NCBI GenBank assembly: GCA_050248735.1
Contig: JBFWRU010000008.1
Coordinates: 1 to 64,000 of the forward strand
Source: JACKFE01 sp050248735
Lineage (GTDB): Bacteria; Nitrospirota; Nitrospiria; Nitrospirales; UBA8639
DNA length: 64,000 nucleotides
Direction: 5' to 3'
How positions within the stretch are numbered: position 1 is the first letter of the stretch; the number at the start of each line of letters is the position of its first letter. Below the pieces are notes generated by a model. The model was not told the DNA's origin, made no database searches, and was given only the letters and a program-made list of their open reading frames with translations. The translations under genes were made by a program, and so were the position numbers. Positions 16,569 to 26,147 of the stretch are shown here, piece after piece.

Positions 16569-17609
16569 ATGGAAGTTACCAAAGGTTATGCTGCTATGAA
16601 GGCCGGAGAGGCCTTGCAACCCTTCAGTTTTAAACGGCGTGAAGTAGGTGGGAAAGATGTGCTGATCCGGATTCGCTATTGCGGAGTCTGTCACTCGGAT
16701 ATTCACCAGGCCCGTGATGAATGGGGTGGTGCGATCTTTCCCATGGTCCCCGGTCATGAAATCGTGGGCACGGTGGTGAAAGCCGGGCCGGATGTGAAAA
16801 AGGTCAAAGAAGGTGACACGGTCGGTGTGGGCTGTTTCGTGGATTCATGCCGGACGTGCCCGGCCTGCCTTAAGGGGGAGGAACAATATTGTGCCACGGG
16901 CATGATTCTGACCTATAACGGATTGGATAAACAGGGCCAGCCGACTTATGGTGGGTACTCCAGTCAGATTGTGGTCGATGAACAATATGTGTTGACCATT
17001 CCTTCGGCACTAGCGCCAGACGGGGCAGCCCCGTTGCTCTGCGCCGGCATCACCACGTATTCCCCGTTGCGTAACTGGGGTGTCGGGAAAGGGCATCGGC
17101 TGGCGGTGGTCGGACTCGGCGGGTTAGGCCACATGGCGGTGAAGTTTGGAAAAGCGTTCGGAGCCGATGTCACGGTGCTCAGCCGTACCGACCGGAAGAA
17201 AGCCGAAGCTGAACGATTGGGAGCCAAGGACTTTGCCGTGATGGGGAGTCTGAATGAATCGGATCGTTTGATGGGGTCGTTCGACTTCATTATCGATACG
17301 GTTTCAGCCGAACACGATATGAATGCCGGGTTGAATCTTCTCAAGACGGATGGCACGTATATTATGGTGGGGGCACCCCCGGAACCCTTGTCGATTATGG
17401 GCTTCGGGTTGGTCTTGCGCCGTCGTCGTCTGGTGGGATCGCTCATCGGCGGCATTCGGGAAACGCAGGAGATGTTGAACTATTGTGCCGAACAGGGGAT
17501 CATCTGCGATATTGAAACCGTGAAAATCCAGGAGATCAATGAGGCGTATGAACGGACTCTCAAGGGAGATGTGCGGTTCAGGCTTGTCATCGATCTGGCC
17601 TCGCTCTAA
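16569..17609 (+). CDS. zinc-dependent NAD(P) alcohol dehydrogenase, CAD family
   Basis: A 346-residue medium-chain dehydrogenase of the cinnamyl alcohol dehydrogenase/YahK type, interconverting aldehydes and alcohols. Catalytic zinc ligands are in GVCHSDIH (about Cys 39) and PGHEIVG (about 61-67). The structural zinc site is the Cys cluster CRTCPACLKGEEQYC (about 93-107). The cofactor loop is GLGGLGHMAVKFGKAFGADV (about 180-199). It follows the CBS gene by about 60 bases and may share its transcript. Confidence 0.92.
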   Translation: MEVTKGYAAMKAGEALQPFSFKRREVGGKDVLIRIRYCGVCHSDIHQARDEWGGAIFPMVPGHEIVGTVVKAGPDVKKVKEGDTVGVGCFVDSCRTCPACLKGEEQYCATGMILTYNGLDKQGQPTYGGYSSQIVVDEQYVLTIPSALAPDGAAPLLCAGITTYSPLRNWGVGKGHRLAVVGLGGLGHMAVKFGKAFGADVTVLSRTDRKKAEAERLGAKDFAVMGSLNESDRLMGSFDFIIDTVSAEHDMNAGLNLLKTDGTYIMVGAPPEPLSIMGFGLVLRRRRLVGSLIGGIRETQEMLNYCAEQGIICDIETVKIQEINEAYERTLKGDVRFRLVIDLASL

Positions 17610-17678
17610 AGCAGATCCCGGGTAAGTGCCCGTGATGCTGACTTCGTCCGGGTGGCGGATTTTCAACAGGGAGGCAGA

Positions 17679-18044
17679 GTGTTGACGTTGAGCAGGGAGA
17701 GTGAGGTGGAGACCATCTCCTGGGACGATTTCACCAAAGTTGAACTGCGGGTGGGGCGCATTGTCAGTGCGGCGCCGTTTCCTGCAGCCAGAAAGCCGGC
17801 CTATCTTCTGCAGGTTGATTTTGGCGAGGAGATCGGCGTAAAGAAATCGAGTGCACAGATCACGCATCTGTATCAACCGGAAGGATTAGTTGGGAAACTT
17901 GTCGTGGCCGTGGTCAATTTCCCTCCCAAGCAGATCGGCCCGGTAATGTCCGAATGTCTGGTCACGGGATTTCATACGGCCAACGGGGACGTGGTCTTGT
18001 GTGTCCCGGACAAGCCGGTTTCCCTGGGGACCAAGATGTTGTAA
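17679..18044 (+). CDS. csaA: CsaA-like tRNA-binding-domain protein
   Basis: About 121 residues containing one tRNA-binding (OB-fold) domain, the CsaA architecture. Key segments are FTKVELRVGRI, then KPAYLLQVDFG, KKSSAQIT and a closing KLVVAVVNFPPKQIGPVMSE. CsaA is a putative export chaperone and tRNA-binding protein in the cytoplasm. The start is uncertain: a GGGAGG precedes a GTG at 17679 and a TTG at 17682, and the frame is open upstream to 17652. Confidence 0.88.
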   Translation: MLTLSRESEVETISWDDFTKVELRVGRIVSAAPFPAARKPAYLLQVDFGEEIGVKKSSAQITHLYQPEGLVGKLVVAVVNFPPKQIGPVMSECLVTGFHTANGDVVLCVPDKPVSLGTKML

Positions 18045-18088
18045 GCCTGAGGTTCTAGACTCGCCAACCCTTTTCCAGGAGGGCGTCT

Positions 18089-19180
18089 ATGCTTCGAGTG
18101 CTGGTTAGCCTGTCAGCGGTGTTCCTCCTCACCGGACCTTCCGATGGAATGGCCCGGCGGGTGCATCTCTCTTCCGAACAGACCTTGCAGTTAGCGCACA
18201 TCCGTATCATTCTTCTCACTTCCAACGTCATGACGGAGAAGGGGCCAATCCAGTCAGAGGCATTGAATACTCTGGTTGCGAAACGGTTTCAAGAGCTGGG
18301 CTTTTCGGTCGTGAACGAATCCACGGCTTCGCACGATGTGGAGTTTCGCGTCTTTTGTGAGGAGCGGAAACGATTTCCGGGCATTACGCCTTCCGGTGGG
18401 GATGCGGAACTGGAGGAGGCCCCGGATCGCCTGTGGCATGGGCCGGCCTGCCGGTTCCGTTATCGTTTGAATGGTGAGGATCTGGGTTGGAGCACGGAAG
18501 TTCGGGCTCCTTCTTCCGATGAGAAGTCCGAGATTCGTGAGTCCGGGGAATTGTTTGAACAGAGTGCCGTGTTTGCCGCGCTGCTTCAGGAGGTGGCCCG
18601 ATCGGATTTTCCGCTGCTGGTGATGGCCGACTGGGGACATGCGTCACGGTTAGCCTCGCTTCTGTTGGACCCCAAAACCCAGCCCGCCCAACAACAACTC
18701 ATTGTCCAAGAGTTGGCAGGCTTTTCCTCCTCCACATTTCTTCCAGTCCTGCTGACTCTTATTCAACGGCCGCACTTTCCGGTGGAAGCGGTTGAGGCGC
18801 TGGCATCCGCGGGAGAAGAAGGGTTGCCTCATCTGATGGCCTTGTTTCAGGATCGAACGCAGACGCAGTCTATTCGAGCTGCCGCAGCCAGGGGCATCGG
18901 CCGGATTGAAGGCTCCACGGGAAACCCGGCCGCCTTTGAGCCCATGTTGGGATATCTTGCCGCAGCCGTACAGACCATCACCTCTCCGGATGACATTGAG
19001 TTTCCGGTGCTCACGGCGGTGGTTTGGTCACTGGGGAAAAGTCATTCCGACCGGGTTCTTCGTCTCCTGGAACTGCTTCAGGCGAAAATTTATATCTTTT
19101 ATGATACGTCCGAGAACATGCAGGCGCTTCGGGAAGCGGTCAGTGTGGTGGCCAAATCTCTTGAACATGTGCAAATCTGA
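18089..19180 (+). CDS. secreted hypothetical protein with HEAT-like repeats
   Basis: A 363-residue protein with a probable signal peptide (LRVLVSLSAVFLLTG). The middle part (about 30-150) is an unrecognised mixed domain that includes the FVVNES-type strand and a Cys pair. The C-terminal half has repeated helical units such as LASLLLDPKTQPAQQQL and LPHLMALFQDRTQTQSIRA, which look like HEAT/PBS-lyase-type repeats used for protein contacts. GAGG precedes the ATG. Function is unknown and a periplasmic location is inferred. Confidence 0.62.
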   Translation: MLRVLVSLSAVFLLTGPSDGMARRVHLSSEQTLQLAHIRIILLTSNVMTEKGPIQSEALNTLVAKRFQELGFSVVNESTASHDVEFRVFCEERKRFPGITPSGGDAELEEAPDRLWHGPACRFRYRLNGEDLGWSTEVRAPSSDEKSEIRESGELFEQSAVFAALLQEVARSDFPLLVMADWGHASRLASLLLDPKTQPAQQQLIVQELAGFSSSTFLPVLLTLIQRPHFPVEAVEALASAGEEGLPHLMALFQDRTQTQSIRAAAARGIGRIEGSTGNPAAFEPMLGYLAAAVQTITSPDDIEFPVLTAVVWSLGKSHSDRVLRLLELLQAKIYIFYDTSENMQALREAVSVVAKSLEHVQI

Positions 19181-19230
19181 TGTGACGGGGTGAGAGGCTG
19201 TCCTTTCGTCCGGCTCAGACCGAATCGATC

Positions 19231-19815
19231 ATGGATGTGTCTCCTCCGATCACCCCGATCCGAAAACTGGTCTATCTCGCCGGATTTTTTCTGATCGTCT
19301 TTATTCTGGTGGAAAGTACGGGGTTGCGATCCCGACTGTCCCCCCAAGAAATCCGCACATTGTTTTGGAACTATCACTGGTGGGGCATCGGCCTGTTCTG
19401 TCTGGCGTTCAGCGTGGGTAATCTGCTCTATGTTCCCGGATGGATCTTTCTGGTGGGAGCGGTGTTTGCGCTCGGGAAGGAGTGGGGAGGGCTGGCCACG
19501 TTGACAGCCGGTGTGGTGTCTTCTGTCGTGAGTTACTGTATTATTCGAGGAGTCGGCGGCAATGCCTTACGCAGTCTGAATCATCGATGGGCGGACCGGA
19601 TTTTTGCGCATTTGGATGACCGACCTGTTCTGTCCGTCACGATTCTGCGGTTGATGTTTCAAACCCTTCCCGTCCTCAATTATGCATTGGCCCTGGCCGA
19701 TGTCCGCTTTCGTCACTACCTGTTGGGCACCATACTGGGCTTACCCGTTCCAATTTTTCTCTACTGTTACTTTTTTGAAATCGTGTTCAAGCAGGTATTG
19801 GACAATTATCCGTAA
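19231..19815 (+). CDS. TVP38/TMEM64 (VTT-domain) membrane protein
   Basis: A 194-residue integral membrane protein of the VTT/DedA-like family. It has several hydrophobic segments (LVYLAGFFLIVFILV; GIGLFCLAFSVG; GWIFLVGAVFALG) and the family signature region around YVPGWIFLVGAVFA. A conserved Arg and Pro occur in ILRLMFQTLPVLNYALAL. Family members are linked to lipid scramblase or membrane-homeostasis roles; the specific function is unknown. It follows the HEAT-like gene on the same strand with a 50-base gap. Confidence 0.82.
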   Translation: MDVSPPITPIRKLVYLAGFFLIVFILVESTGLRSRLSPQEIRTLFWNYHWWGIGLFCLAFSVGNLLYVPGWIFLVGAVFALGKEWGGLATLTAGVVSSVVSYCIIRGVGGNALRSLNHRWADRIFAHLDDRPVLSVTILRLMFQTLPVLNYALALADVRFRHYLLGTILGLPVPIFLYCYFFEIVFKQVLDNYP

Positions 19816-19863
19816 TATCTTCTTCCGCCACGTGGGGGTGGCGACACGCAGTCCCGTCCAGGG

Positions 19864-20178
19864 TCAGCCGGGTGGCAGCAGGGGACCGGCCCATTGACCG
19901 GCCACGCGCAGCACGTCCACCAGATTATTGGGCGGACCTAGGTCGGCCATGAGTTTGGTGTCGATGCGTCCGTGACCCACCAACAGTAACCTGGGTTCGC
20001 TCACGCCGGGCGATTTGTGCCAATACCAACCCGGCACGGTCGGTTTGTCATCGGACCACGTGGGCAGCACATGCCGGAGTTCGCGTTCCAATTTCGTCTG
20101 AACCGTGTTGGCCTCATGATCGCCCAGGAGAGGTCGTATTCCCTGATAGAGGGCTTCCGCATGGATCCGTAAGGTCAT
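19864..20178 (-). CDS. hypothetical protein
   Basis: A 104-residue soluble protein (MTLRIHAEALYQGIRPLLGD at the start; a PGWYWHKSPG segment mid-way; a C-terminal NNLVDVLRVAGQWAG). I recognise no family. The frame is open to 20331, but the ATG at 20178 has an AAGGA nine bases upstream and is chosen. It is convergent with the VTT-domain gene and divergent from the SulP gene. Confidence 0.55.
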   Translation of the reverse strand: MTLRIHAEALYQGIRPLLGDHEANTVQTKLERELRHVLPTWSDDKPTVPGWYWHKSPGVSEPRLLLVGHGRIDTKLMADLGPPNNLVDVLRVAGQWAGPLLPPG

Positions 20179-20314
20179 CGGGGGCATCCTTTTTGAAAAG
20201 AAGGTTGGTTCTGGGTCTGTGATGGTATATAAAAAAGAATGAACCGGTCGCGCAAGCCTATATCCAGGTACGTGCGGGAAAGCCGGAACACCACGGATAT
20301 GTGAGTTGATTGTG

Positions 20315-21976
20315 ATGAACTCAGGCATCAATCTTATTCACGGATTACATTTTAAGAATCTCCGTGGGGATGCGTTCGGCGGAGTCGTGGCGGCGGTGAT
20401 TGCCCTGCCCCTGGCGTTGGCGTTTGGCGTGGCGTCCGGCGCCGGAGCGGTGGCCGGCCTCTATGGCGCCATTTTTGTGGGATTCTTTGCGGCGTTATTC
20501 GGGGGGACGCCCGCCCAGGCCTCCGGCCCGACCGGTCCACTGACTGTAGTCTTTGCGGCCCTGTTGATCGACCTCGGGCATAATCTGCCGCTGGCCTTTA
20601 CCACGGTGATTCTCGGCGGTGCGGGCTTAATTCTCCTGGGCGTATTGGGAGTGGGGCGGTACATCAGTCTGATGCCCTATCCGGTGATTTCCGGGTTTAT
20701 GAGCGGCATTGGCGCCATTATCATCATTCTACAAATCGGACCCTTGATCGGGCACGAAGCGGTCAGTGGTGTGCTGGGAAACCTTGTCGCGATCCCGGGA
20801 TTTCTCCTGAACGTCAAATGGACGGTCCTAGTTCTGGGAGCTCTGGCGTTGGGGATAGTCTCCTTCACGCCGAAATCCATTGGCTCGGTGATTCCGGCCC
20901 CTCTCCTGGCCCTTCTGGTCTGTACGCCGATGGCGGCCTGGGTATTTCCTGAAGCCCCGGTAATCGGGGACGTCCCGGCCGGTTTTCCCACCCTGGGGCT
21001 GCCAAGTTTTCAACTGGAGATGGTGCCCATCATGATCGAAGGGGCATGTGTGATCGCCCTGATGGGCGCCATCGATAGTTTGCTCACCTCACTGGTCTGC
21101 GACAACATGACCCGCACGCAACATAATTCGAATCGCGAATTGATTGGTCAGGGCATCGGCAATATGGTGGCGGGCCTGTTCGGGGGATTGCCCGGTGCGG
21201 GGGCTACCATGCGATCCGTGGCCAATATTCGATCCGGTGGCCGAACGCCACTGTCCGGCGCCTTGATGGCCCTTGTTCTGTTGGCGACTCTCCTGTGGCT
21301 GGGACCCTTGGCCGAACAAATTCCCCTGGCGGTCCTGGCCGGCATTCTGCTGAAAGTGGGTGTGGATATTATCGATTGGCGGTTTTTACGGCATGTGACC
21401 GAGGCTCCGCGCATGGACGTGGGCATCATGGTGATCGTGTTTCTGGTGACGGTGTTGGTGGATCTCGTGACTGCGGTCGGTGTCGGCGTGGTGCTGGCCA
21501 GCTTGTTGTTCGTGAAGGAAATGGCGGATCTGCAACTGGCCAATATGACGGTGATCACCGAGGTGCATGAAGAAACGCCGCTGACCAAGGAAGAAGCCGA
21601 AGTGTTGGATGGTGCGCAGGGACGGATTGTTCTCATTCATGTGGATGGTCCCATGAGTTTTGGATCGGCCAAAAACATGGTGCGTCGGCTGGAAACGGTG
21701 CCGGGTCTGAGAAAATTTACGAGTTGTATTCTGGATCTCACAGATGTGCCGGTGATCGATGGCACGGCGGCCCTGGCCATCGAAGATATGCTACGGATCA
21801 TTCGCGCGCATAAACAGCATCTGTTTTTTGTGGGCATGCAACCGAAGGTTGAAACGGTCCTGCAGGGCTTGGGCGTCCTGGATCACATTCGTCCCGGCCA
21901 TCGATATGAAACCAGGCTGGAAGCGCTTCAGCATGCGGCAGAGGCGGAAGGCCCCGCAATATTTGCGAAGGCCTGA
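20315..21976 (+). CDS. SulP-family inorganic anion transporter with STAS domain
   Basis: About 553 residues: a SulP transporter core of ten or more membrane segments (about 15-400) and a C-terminal STAS domain (about 430-540; GRIVLIHVDGPMSFGSAKNM, then CILDLTDVPVIDGTAALAI). SulP proteins carry sulfate, bicarbonate or other anions, often with Na+ or H+. Substrate cannot be told from the sequence; bicarbonate uptake is a reasonable guess for an autotroph. The start may be 20306 or 20315; neither has a strong Shine-Dalgarno. Confidence 0.92.
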   Translation: MNSGINLIHGLHFKNLRGDAFGGVVAAVIALPLALAFGVASGAGAVAGLYGAIFVGFFAALFGGTPAQASGPTGPLTVVFAALLIDLGHNLPLAFTTVILGGAGLILLGVLGVGRYISLMPYPVISGFMSGIGAIIIILQIGPLIGHEAVSGVLGNLVAIPGFLLNVKWTVLVLGALALGIVSFTPKSIGSVIPAPLLALLVCTPMAAWVFPEAPVIGDVPAGFPTLGLPSFQLEMVPIMIEGACVIALMGAIDSLLTSLVCDNMTRTQHNSNRELIGQGIGNMVAGLFGGLPGAGATMRSVANIRSGGRTPLSGALMALVLLATLLWLGPLAEQIPLAVLAGILLKVGVDIIDWRFLRHVTEAPRMDVGIMVIVFLVTVLVDLVTAVGVGVVLASLLFVKEMADLQLANMTVITEVHEETPLTKEEAEVLDGAQGRIVLIHVDGPMSFGSAKNMVRRLETVPGLRKFTSCILDLTDVPVIDGTAALAIEDMLRIIRAHKQHLFFVGMQPKVETVLQGLGVLDHIRPGHRYETRLEALQHAAEAEGPAIFAKA

Positions 21977-22022
21977 ACCCGCGCCGGGTCTTCTCCCATT
22001 GTTGTCAATGGTGGGTCAGAAT

Positions 22023-22550
22023 TTACGGTCGTTGAGCGAAGGCGGCGTCGAAAAGCGCTTCGAGGGGAGGATGCGTGCCCCGCATTTGATCGACCACTTG
22101 TTTCGCCCAGTCAAAATATTCACGGCGACGTTCCAGAGGCCAGTTGGAAGGCGGGCTGTTGGCCATATCGCGTAGGTTGCAGATTTTATCGGCCAACTTG
22201 ACCAATTTGGCGTGGTGGCTGATTTTTGAGGCATGCACAATTTGCAGGTGTTTTCGCTCAGCCTTAGATTTTGTCTTATCGTCGGTGACCTCCATGACAA
22301 TCTGCGTAATGCCTTTTCCGAAGAGTTCCAGCAACTCCTCTTCCGTGGTTTTCGTGTCTTCCACGGTGTCGTGCAAGAGCGCCGCACAGAGTAATTCGGA
22401 CGAAATGAATCCTCCTTCATTGGACAAGACCCTGGCCAGCTCGATCGGGTGATTGATATAGGGCGAAGCTTCAACGTTTTTACGACGCTGATCGCGGTGT
22501 TTGTGTGCGGCGAAGTCCAGCGCTTTTAAAATGAGCGGAATGTTTCCCAT
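22023..22550 (-). CDS. HD-domain hydrolase, MESH1/SpoT-like
   Basis: A 175-residue HD-domain protein resembling the ppGpp hydrolase domain of SpoT and its small stand-alone relatives (MESH1). It has ALDFAAHKHRDQRRK, then YINHPIELARVL, then the HD motif CAALLHDTVEDTKTTEEELL, and LVKLADKICNLRDM. The pattern implies (p)ppGpp 3'-pyrophosphohydrolase activity with Mn2+. There is no synthetase domain. The function is inferred from motifs; NADPH phosphatase activity is an alternative known for this fold. It is convergent with the SulP gene. Confidence 0.82.
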   Translation of the reverse strand: MGNIPLILKALDFAAHKHRDQRRKNVEASPYINHPIELARVLSNEGGFISSELLCAALLHDTVEDTKTTEEELLELFGKGITQIVMEVTDDKTKSKAERKHLQIVHASKISHHAKLVKLADKICNLRDMANSPPSNWPLERRREYFDWAKQVVDQMRGTHPPLEALFDAAFAQRP

Positions 22551-22634
22551 GTGTGTGCCGTGAGGTGGATAAAAATCAATCTGTCCTTATTTTACAATGT
22601 TCATGGTTTCCTGGACAGGGTTGGCTCGATACGA

Positions 22635-23879
22635 TCAACCCCATACCCACGTCAAATAGACACCATAGACCAGTGTCTGCCCGATCGTAAGGGGAATGCC
22701 GATGCGGGCAAACTCCCAAAAGGTGAGCAAATCGCCTTCCTGCCCGGCGTGCTGAATAATAATGACAGTGCTGGCTGCTCCCAGAATGAACAGATTGCCG
22801 GCAATCGTACTGCCTGCCGCCAAAGCCATCAGGGCACCCAATGTACTGTGTCCTTCTCCGATCAACGGTATCGAGAGGGCGACCAGGGGTACGTTGGAAA
22901 TGAGTTGGCTGAGCAGGACGCTGAATCCTAGCACTGACGGAATGCTCTGAAGATTCAGCTGGAGGCGGGTGGTCCAGTTCTGCAGGATGCCCGTTTGCCA
23001 GACGCTGGCCATGAGCACAAACATGGTCGCGAAAAACAGTAGGGTCGGCCAATCGACGCGCCGGAGTAGCCCCAGGCGATGAGGACTCAATAAGAGGATC
23101 GGAAGAACGGCGGCCACCGCAATGGCGCTGAGCCGAATGTCCACTGCCCAACCCAAGGCTACGGCGGCCATCTTGAGGCCAATGAGCCCCATAATGGTGG
23201 CGAGACTCCATTGGGAAAGGCGCGCCAGTCGGATATCGGTCAGTGAGACGGCAGAGTGAGACAGGGCTTCCCTATGAAATGTCCGGGGCAGGAGAAAGCG
23301 CAAGACCAGAAAGGCCAGTGCCAGGTTGAGCAGGGTTGGAATGGCCAGGAACTGAAGGAAGGTGAGAAACGGGGCGGACACCGGACCCTGGAGGGCAATC
23401 AGGAGGTTTTGGGGATTGCCGATCGGACTCATGACGCTTCCGGTGGTAATCGCTACTGCGAGGGTTATGAGGAGCAACCGTGGGTCAAGTCGATGCTCCC
23501 GGGCCATTCGTAACACCAGAGGAGTCCCTACAATAGCCAGGGTATCGTTCATCAGTAGGGCGGATCCCACGCCTCCTCCCAGTAAGATGGCGGCAACCAA
23601 TCCTTCCGCTGACCGAATCCGGTGCAGGAGACGGTACGCCAACCAACTGAGATATCCACTCAGAATGAGGGCCTCACCGACCACAAACATCCCCCATAAA
23701 AAGATCATGACATCCAGGTCGATGGCCTGAAAGGCTGCCTCGGGAGAAATCTGACCGGTCAGGAGAACCAAGGCGGCTCCTGTAGCCATTGCCTGCCAGA
23801 TTTTTACGGGGATGCCGCCGATTTTCCGGAAGGCGATAGCTAGAAGCACGCACAATAAAATGAGCAGGGAAAGGTTCAT
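22635..23879 (-). CDS. SLC13/ArsB-like ion transporter
   Basis: A 414-residue polytopic membrane protein of the ion-transporter superfamily that includes ArsB, NhaD and citrate carriers. Diagnostic segments are LLMNDTLAIVGTPLVLRMA and GSVMSPIGNPQNLLIAL, the two opposed hairpins of the fold. It also has LISNVPLVALSIPLI and a C-terminal half repeat with ILGAASTVIIIQHA. The substrate (Na+/H+ exchange, arsenite or a dicarboxylate) is not clear. The ATG at 23879 (MNLSLLILL) begins at the first membrane segment; the frame is open 201 bases further upstream but that part is not protein-like. Confidence 0.85.
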   Translation of the reverse strand: MNLSLLILLCVLLAIAFRKIGGIPVKIWQAMATGAALVLLTGQISPEAAFQAIDLDVMIFLWGMFVVGEALILSGYLSWLAYRLLHRIRSAEGLVAAILLGGGVGSALLMNDTLAIVGTPLVLRMAREHRLDPRLLLITLAVAITTGSVMSPIGNPQNLLIALQGPVSAPFLTFLQFLAIPTLLNLALAFLVLRFLLPRTFHREALSHSAVSLTDIRLARLSQWSLATIMGLIGLKMAAVALGWAVDIRLSAIAVAAVLPILLLSPHRLGLLRRVDWPTLLFFATMFVLMASVWQTGILQNWTTRLQLNLQSIPSVLGFSVLLSQLISNVPLVALSIPLIGEGHSTLGALMALAAGSTIAGNLFILGAASTVIIIQHAGQEGDLLTFWEFARIGIPLTIGQTLVYGVYLTWVWG

Positions 23880-24668
23880 GCCGGGTTGCAGCCTGAACGG
23901 GAATCGGGAGGAATGAGGTCTGAAAGCCAACGGTCCGACTTCATGGGGGTATGCGGAAATTGTATCCGGTCCTTGAAGATCTGGAAATGGATACTGACCG
24001 GTGGAGTCGCCTGTACAAAAAAAGAGATGGCAATCCTGGTTGGAGGAAGCAAATTCGAACCCTTCCCTCATTGAAACCACTGGGAGGTTTGACCGTGATG
24101 GTCAGGGGGCAGGTCTCAGAGCAAAGGGTATGGAAGAGTTCGAAGGGGAGGGGATGTTCAGGGAAAGTCGATTTCTTGAGCTTAGGTAGGGGGCCGGCCA
24201 AAGCCGGTTTTGACTCTTTGCCATATCCGAATTTCTTAAACGAAAAAATTTGCCAATGCGTCAACTTTGGTTACCATTTGGCTATATTCTTTCACGGTCC
24301 GACCAGTCCGGCGTCAAGGATGAAATGCCTGCATTTTAATCAGTCTGACTCGTGATTTTTTGGGCATAAACCGTGAAACTTTGAACTTCATGAAATCCTT
24401 TGCTGGAGAGTCTATTTATATTTTTTATCTCGTCAAACCTAAAGTTAAATATAATAAACGACTTTAGATTTAATGACTATGTTTTTTCTGCTTTTACATG
24501 ATCGAAAAAGATGAACGGAGCACCGTGTATTGATCCAATAACGCTTAAATTATGAATGTATTACTTTTATTATTTCCGTGGTCGATTGCGCCTTCAAATA
24601 CGCGAAAAAATAAAGCTATGGATTAGGTATTTGGAGGAGATCCGTGGACCCAGGCTTGACCGGTGAGA
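23880..24668. other. intergenic, no gene seen
   Basis: No supported gene lies in this roughly 790-base gap between the transporter and the lipocalin gene, both on the minus strand. A small hairpin CCGGC-CAAA-GCCGG followed by TTTT is at 24194-24211. From about 24350 to 24610 the sequence is distinctly AT-rich, which may hold promoter elements for the transporter or be decayed foreign DNA. Confidence 0.55.
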
Positions 24669-25217
24669 CTAAAGGGAAGGCCGGATGAGATGTTCTGTCT
24701 GAAACCCCAGACTCCGGCAAAAGGCCACGGCCTCCTGGTAGGCCGTGTCATCAAGAGTCGGGGCTCTGGACAAAATCCATAGGTAGTCGCGGTCTGGGGT
24801 TCCCACGATCGCCAGTTGATAATCTGGGTCAATCTGAAGGATCCAATAGTTCCCTTGTTCCGAGGAAGTCAGAAGCGCCACCAGTTTGGCCGCCCACTGG
24901 TCAAAGACGACATTGAGTTTGGCATGATTGATCGGGTCGACCACCGTGGCGACTCCTTCGATGCTGATGGATTCTCCCTCCAGTGTCCGGCAGGCGTTCC
25001 GCACCGCGACCCGGGTAGTGTCAATCTGCCGGTACTCCGCCGTGGATTGGACGCAATCCCTTTGGGCCCACATCGGGAGACGGGCGACTTCATGCCAGGT
25101 GCCCATATACCGGACAAGATCAACCGACCTGGCGGTCGGAATTTCCTTGGCCGGATCGATGGTGGCGCAGGCACCGGCCAACAGGAGCAAGGCCAGGCCA
25201 TATTGGAAGGGTTTCAT
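24669..25217 (-). CDS. blc: lipocalin family lipoprotein (Blc-like)
   Basis: A 182-residue outer-membrane-type lipocalin. The signal peptide ends in a lipobox LLLAGAC (Cys at about residue 17). The lipocalin signature region is LVRYMGTWHEVARLP, and later strands include GNYWILQIDPDYQLAIVGTP and YLWILSRAPTLDD, as in E. coli Blc. Such proteins bind lysophospholipids or fatty acids in the envelope. The ATG at 25217 is chosen because the signal peptide starts there. Confidence 0.9.
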   Translation of the reverse strand: MKPFQYGLALLLLAGACATIDPAKEIPTARSVDLVRYMGTWHEVARLPMWAQRDCVQSTAEYRQIDTTRVAVRNACRTLEGESISIEGVATVVDPINHAKLNVVFDQWAAKLVALLTSSEQGNYWILQIDPDYQLAIVGTPDRDYLWILSRAPTLDDTAYQEAVAFCRSLGFQTEHLIRPSL

Positions 25218-25282
25218 CGGTATTCCATTCGGTGAATTTCCAGGATGTCTAGGGTATTGTCGCCCCTTCGGACGAGAAATAG

Positions 25283-26011
25283 CTAGTGTGTCCAAATTTT
25301 CTCCTGTGTGTCCTCAAAGGGGTACACATGGAGCATCCATCCAAAGAGCTGCGGGAACCAACGTCCGTTTGCGTCATCGCATTCGGTCTCCGTCACAATC
25401 GAACCTTTTGGCCCGAATCTCGACCAGTTTGCCGTTTTGGCTTCCCGGCGAGGAGGCAGGCAAATATCCACATGCGCATGCCACTGAGCCACGCTCAGCG
25501 GCACACGGGCATCCAACTCGGCCTCATCGGCCCGTTTGGGAGCGGTAAACATTGCCCCTTCCAGTTGATAGCCATCGGAGGTTTTGCGGTAGAGCAACGA
25601 GGTGGGCTCGTCGGGATTAAAGCGAAAGGCAGCCTTGAACCCCCGCCATTTGCTGGTGAAGTGGTAATGCGGCTGCGGCACGTTCGGCAGGAATGGTTCG
25701 TATCCGTCTTCAATGGCCACTCGATAATCACGATACTGCTCCAGGACCATCCGGAGTTCGTTGAGAATGGCATTGGCCTGTTGTTGGTCTCCGGCACGCG
25801 GAGGCCGTTTCGCCGTCCATCGAAAATGCGGGCCTAAGTGTGCATGGGAGGAAGACATTGAGGTGATCGTTTCAGCCGCATGGTGTTCGTGCAGGTCAGC
25901 CTCGGCCTGCTCATCCTGAACCTGTTTCCGGGATTCCGGTGAGGATACTGATTGATCCGAACCGCAGGCCAAGATGAATGACGAAACCATCACCAAGAGT
26001 AATCGTTGCAT
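25283..26011 (-). CDS. His-rich lipoprotein of unknown function
   Basis: A 242-residue predicted lipoprotein with signal peptide MQRLLLVMVSSFILAC (Cys 16). Next comes a His-rich linker (DLHEHHAAETI and SSHAHLGPHFRWTA), then a globular domain with YRVAIEDGYEPFLP, HYHFTSKWRGFKAAFRF and a C-terminal QWHAHVDICLPPR. The many His residues suggest metal binding. I recall the domain as a conserved hypothetical family without a known role. The ATG at 26011 has GGAGG eight bases upstream. Confidence 0.65.
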   Translation of the reverse strand: MQRLLLVMVSSFILACGSDQSVSSPESRKQVQDEQAEADLHEHHAAETITSMSSSHAHLGPHFRWTAKRPPRAGDQQQANAILNELRMVLEQYRDYRVAIEDGYEPFLPNVPQPHYHFTSKWRGFKAAFRFNPDEPTSLLYRKTSDGYQLEGAMFTAPKRADEAELDARVPLSVAQWHAHVDICLPPRREAKTANWSRFGPKGSIVTETECDDANGRWFPQLFGWMLHVYPFEDTQEKIWTH

Positions 26012-26147
26012 TGCCACTTCCTCCTTTACTCTCTAACGGTATCCAGGCTGGTGCAGTTAACAAGAATCAATTGCCATATTCAGAATGAAGAGTTCGAGGA
26101 CCCTGGTTCTGCTGGAGGTCACCCCTTCAGATGGCCTCAGGTGGATG

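Noticed and set aside
22576..23211. 211-codon minus-strand frame within the transporter gene
   Set aside because: A shifted frame of the transporter gene; its composition (many His, Arg, Ser) is typical of a frame shadow.
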